Source: Thermohalobaculum sp039816045 (GTDB lineage: Bacteria > Pseudomonadota > Alphaproteobacteria > Rhodobacterales > Rhodobacteraceae). From it: 64,000 nt of DNA. The stretch is from contig JBCBYB010000015.1 in assembly GCA_039816045.1 (NCBI GenBank), forward strand, positions 1 to 64,000, given 5' to 3'. How positions within the stretch are numbered: position 1 is the first letter of the stretch; each line of letters begins with the position of its first letter. Shown one piece after another: positions 62,495 through 64,000 of the stretch. A program made the translations under genes and the position numbers. The notes beneath the pieces were generated by a model. The model was given only the letters and a program-made list of their open reading frames with translations, did no database searches and was not told where the DNA came from.

Positions 62495-63511
62495 GTGTCC
62501 GATGCCGTATTGGCCGCCTCGCGGCCTCCCATGCTCTTGCGAGCATTCGCCTGGTCCATGGTGGCCCTCACCGCCGTCTTCGTCCTCAATGCTTTCGTCA
62601 CCTTCTGGCTCGGTTGGCCAGGGGCTGCGGCGTTGTTCTCGGGTGAGGCAGAGGGCGGATCGACCGCGCTCGCCGGGGTCCAACTTGTGAGTTACATCGC
62701 CGGCATCGTGTTGCCGCTGATCTTTGCGCAGCGCACACCGGACCGGACCTTGCGCGAGGATGCCGCCGTCATGGCGCGGATCGTGCGGGTGATCATCCGG
62801 TTCGCCTTCTGGGCGGTGTTGCTGGTTGGGCTTGCGGACATCATCGTCTCGTTCCTGCGGGTCGAGGAGATGCTGGCGGATTTCGTCGGCGAGGAGCGCG
62901 CGGCCTCCTGGGGCTTCAACGCGAACCGGGCGCCGGAGCTGCACCTGCCGCTGATCGGCGTGGCGCTGATCCTGGCCTTCATCACGCCCACGCTCGGGTT
63001 CCACTGGCTGGCGCTGTTCGTGGTGCTGGCGGAGCTGCTGATCGTCTTCACCCGCTTCGTCTTCAGCTACGAGCAAGCCTTCCAGGCGGATCTCGTGCGG
63101 TTCTGGTACGGCGCGCTGTTCCTCTTCGCCTCGGCCCATACGCTGGTCGAGGACGGCCATGTGCGCGTCGACGTCTTCTATGCCGCGATGCGCCGGAAGA
63201 CCCAAGGCGCGGTCAACGCCCTCGGCTGCGTGGTCATGGGCATCCTGTTCTGCTGGGTGATCCTCTATTTCGGGCTCGCGACGTCCTCGAGCGTGATCTC
63301 GGCGCCGCTGCTCAGCCTCGAGGTCACCCAGGCGGGTTTCGGCATGTATGTGAAGTACCTGATGGCCGGGTTCCTCGGCGTCTTCGGAGTGACCATGATG
63401 ATCCAGTTCTCGGCCTATCTGCTGGAGAGCTGGGCGGATTGGCGCGGCGATCCGGGCGGGGCGGAGCACCATGTCCACGGCCATGACGGCGAACACGTGA
63501 CGGAGGTCTGA
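62495..63511 (+). CDS. TRAP transporter small permease (DctQ-like, enlarged)
   Basis: A 338-residue membrane protein. The C-terminal half (FSYEQAFQADLVRFWYGALF to SAYLLES) is a normal DctQ with about four spans. The N-terminal half adds about four more spans, making it roughly twice the usual size. The C-terminal tail is His-rich (EHHVHGHDGEH). GTG 62495 is chosen for its GGGGG site; TTG 62480 and ATG 62531 are alternatives. It ends four bases before the large permease. Confidence 0.82.
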   Translation: MSDAVLAASRPPMLLRAFAWSMVALTAVFVLNAFVTFWLGWPGAAALFSGEAEGGSTALAGVQLVSYIAGIVLPLIFAQRTPDRTLREDAAVMARIVRVIIRFAFWAVLLVGLADIIVSFLRVEEMLADFVGEERAASWGFNANRAPELHLPLIGVALILAFITPTLGFHWLALFVVLAELLIVFTRFVFSYEQAFQADLVRFWYGALFLFASAHTLVEDGHVRVDVFYAAMRRKTQGAVNALGCVVMGILFCWVILYFGLATSSSVISAPLLSLEVTQAGFGMYVKYLMAGFLGVFGVTMMIQFSAYLLESWADWRGDPGGAEHHVHGHDGEHVTEV

Positions 63512-63515
63512 GGCC

Positions 63516-64000
63516 ATGGAACTCGTATTTCTCGCCATCCTCGTCCTGCTGATGGCATTCGCGCTGGCCTCTGGGTTCCCCGTCGCCTTCGCCTTGCCGG
63601 GCTCCGCCATCGTCACCATCCTGCTCGCCGAGGGCGCGGGGCTGCTCTTCGCGGGCGAAGGCGGCGCCTATTTCGCCCAAGGCTCCGCGGCGGAGTGGCT
63701 TTCGGCCGGTGTCACCAACTTCCGCGGGATCTATTGGGAGGCGGAACGCGATACGCTGATCGCCATTCCGCTCTTCGTGTTCATGGGGATCATGCTCCAG
63801 CGCTCGAAGATTGCGGAGGATCTGCTGGTCACCATGGCGCAGCTCTTTGGCCCGATCCCGGGCGGCCTGGGCATCTCGGTGGTCTTCGTCGGCGCGCTCT
63901 TGGCGGCCACCACGGGCATCCTCGGCGCGACGGTTGTGGCGATGGGCCTGATCTCGCTCCCGGCGATGATGCGCAACGGCTATTCGATGCCGCTCTCCAC
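63516..64000 (+). CDS. TRAP transporter large permease (DctM), 3' truncated by window edge
   Basis: From ATG 63516 (four bases after the small permease, after GGAGG) the frame runs open to base 64000, so about 160 codons are visible. It begins MELVFLAILVLLMAFALASG, then PVAFALPGSAIV and LIAIPLFVFMGIMLQRSKIA, all typical of DctM. GALLAATTGILGATVVAMG follows. The gene continues to the right. Confidence 0.9.
   Translation, partial: MELVFLAILVLLMAFALASGFPVAFALPGSAIVTILLAEGAGLLFAGEGGAYFAQGSAAEWLSAGVTNFRGIYWEAERDTLIAIPLFVFMGIMLQRSKIAEDLLVTMAQLFGPIPGGLGISVVFVGALLAATTGILGATVVAMGLISLPAMMRNGYSMPLS

Noticed and set aside
60221..62546. Long minus-strand frames over the oxidase and DctP genes
   Set aside because: Antisense to genes with good start sites, signal peptide and family motifs.

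Overview
The window looks like the chromosome of a Rhodobacteraceae (Roseobacter-group) alphaproteobacterium. It is GC-rich. It carries small families typical of that order (DUF1489, DUF1244, the DUF2312/GapR nucleoid protein, DUF6134, split MnmC halves) and a DddL-type DMSP lyase, which points to a marine or saline habitat. Genes are tightly packed, with many ATGA/TGATG translational couplings and several convergent pairs that overlap at their stop codons. I see no rRNA, complete tRNA, insertion sequence or CRISPR array.

Bases 1-1909 are the end of an integrated element. It holds the 3' part of an AT-richer gene with an OmpA-like C-terminal domain, two small phage-type genes, and a DUF1643 gene broken by an in-frame stop. 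The element ends in a 3' fragment of tRNA-Pro(CGG), the expected att remnant; the intact tRNA should lie to the left, outside the window.

2.0-12.3 kb reads as an amine uptake and oxidation cluster: a four-gene PotABCD-like ABC importer, a cytosolic copper amine oxidase with all catalytic residues, a flavin monooxygenase, a RidA-family protein and a DUF1028 protein, then dapB, DUF1489 and an unknown gene. 12.3-15.2 kb (minus strand) is a four-gene operon: a Bcr/CflA-like efflux transporter, two 'rSAM/selenodomain-associated' transferases and a small His-rich exported protein.

15.2-31.1 kb is mostly housekeeping: ygfZ, an SDR epimerase, queG, GST, pyruvate kinase, N-formylglutamate amidohydrolase, DUF1244, gapR, a sigma-54 activator, an OmpA-like lipoprotein, pepF, an SGNH hydrolase, a BtuF-like protein, pheS and a glutamine amidotransferase. 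31.1-34.6 kb has an SDR, DUF6134 and a ChrR-like cupin protein without its sigma factor, next to a gamma-glutamylcyclotransferase/Nudix fusion.

34.6-42.6 kb holds cysK, a large DUF3772/MscS channel, AlaX, a TPR protein, dddL, an SseA-type sulfurtransferase and an acetyltransferase; several of these handle sulfur compounds. 42.6-47.4 kb has a methyltransferase, a radical SAM/SPASM-like enzyme, DUF937, DUF3137 and an EamA transporter. 47.4-51.1 kb is pnp-rpsO-truB, followed by an RND pump with its adaptor, rlmJ-GNAT-HyuA, divergent mnmD and mnmC-oxidase genes, and a TRAP transporter whose large permease runs off the right edge.
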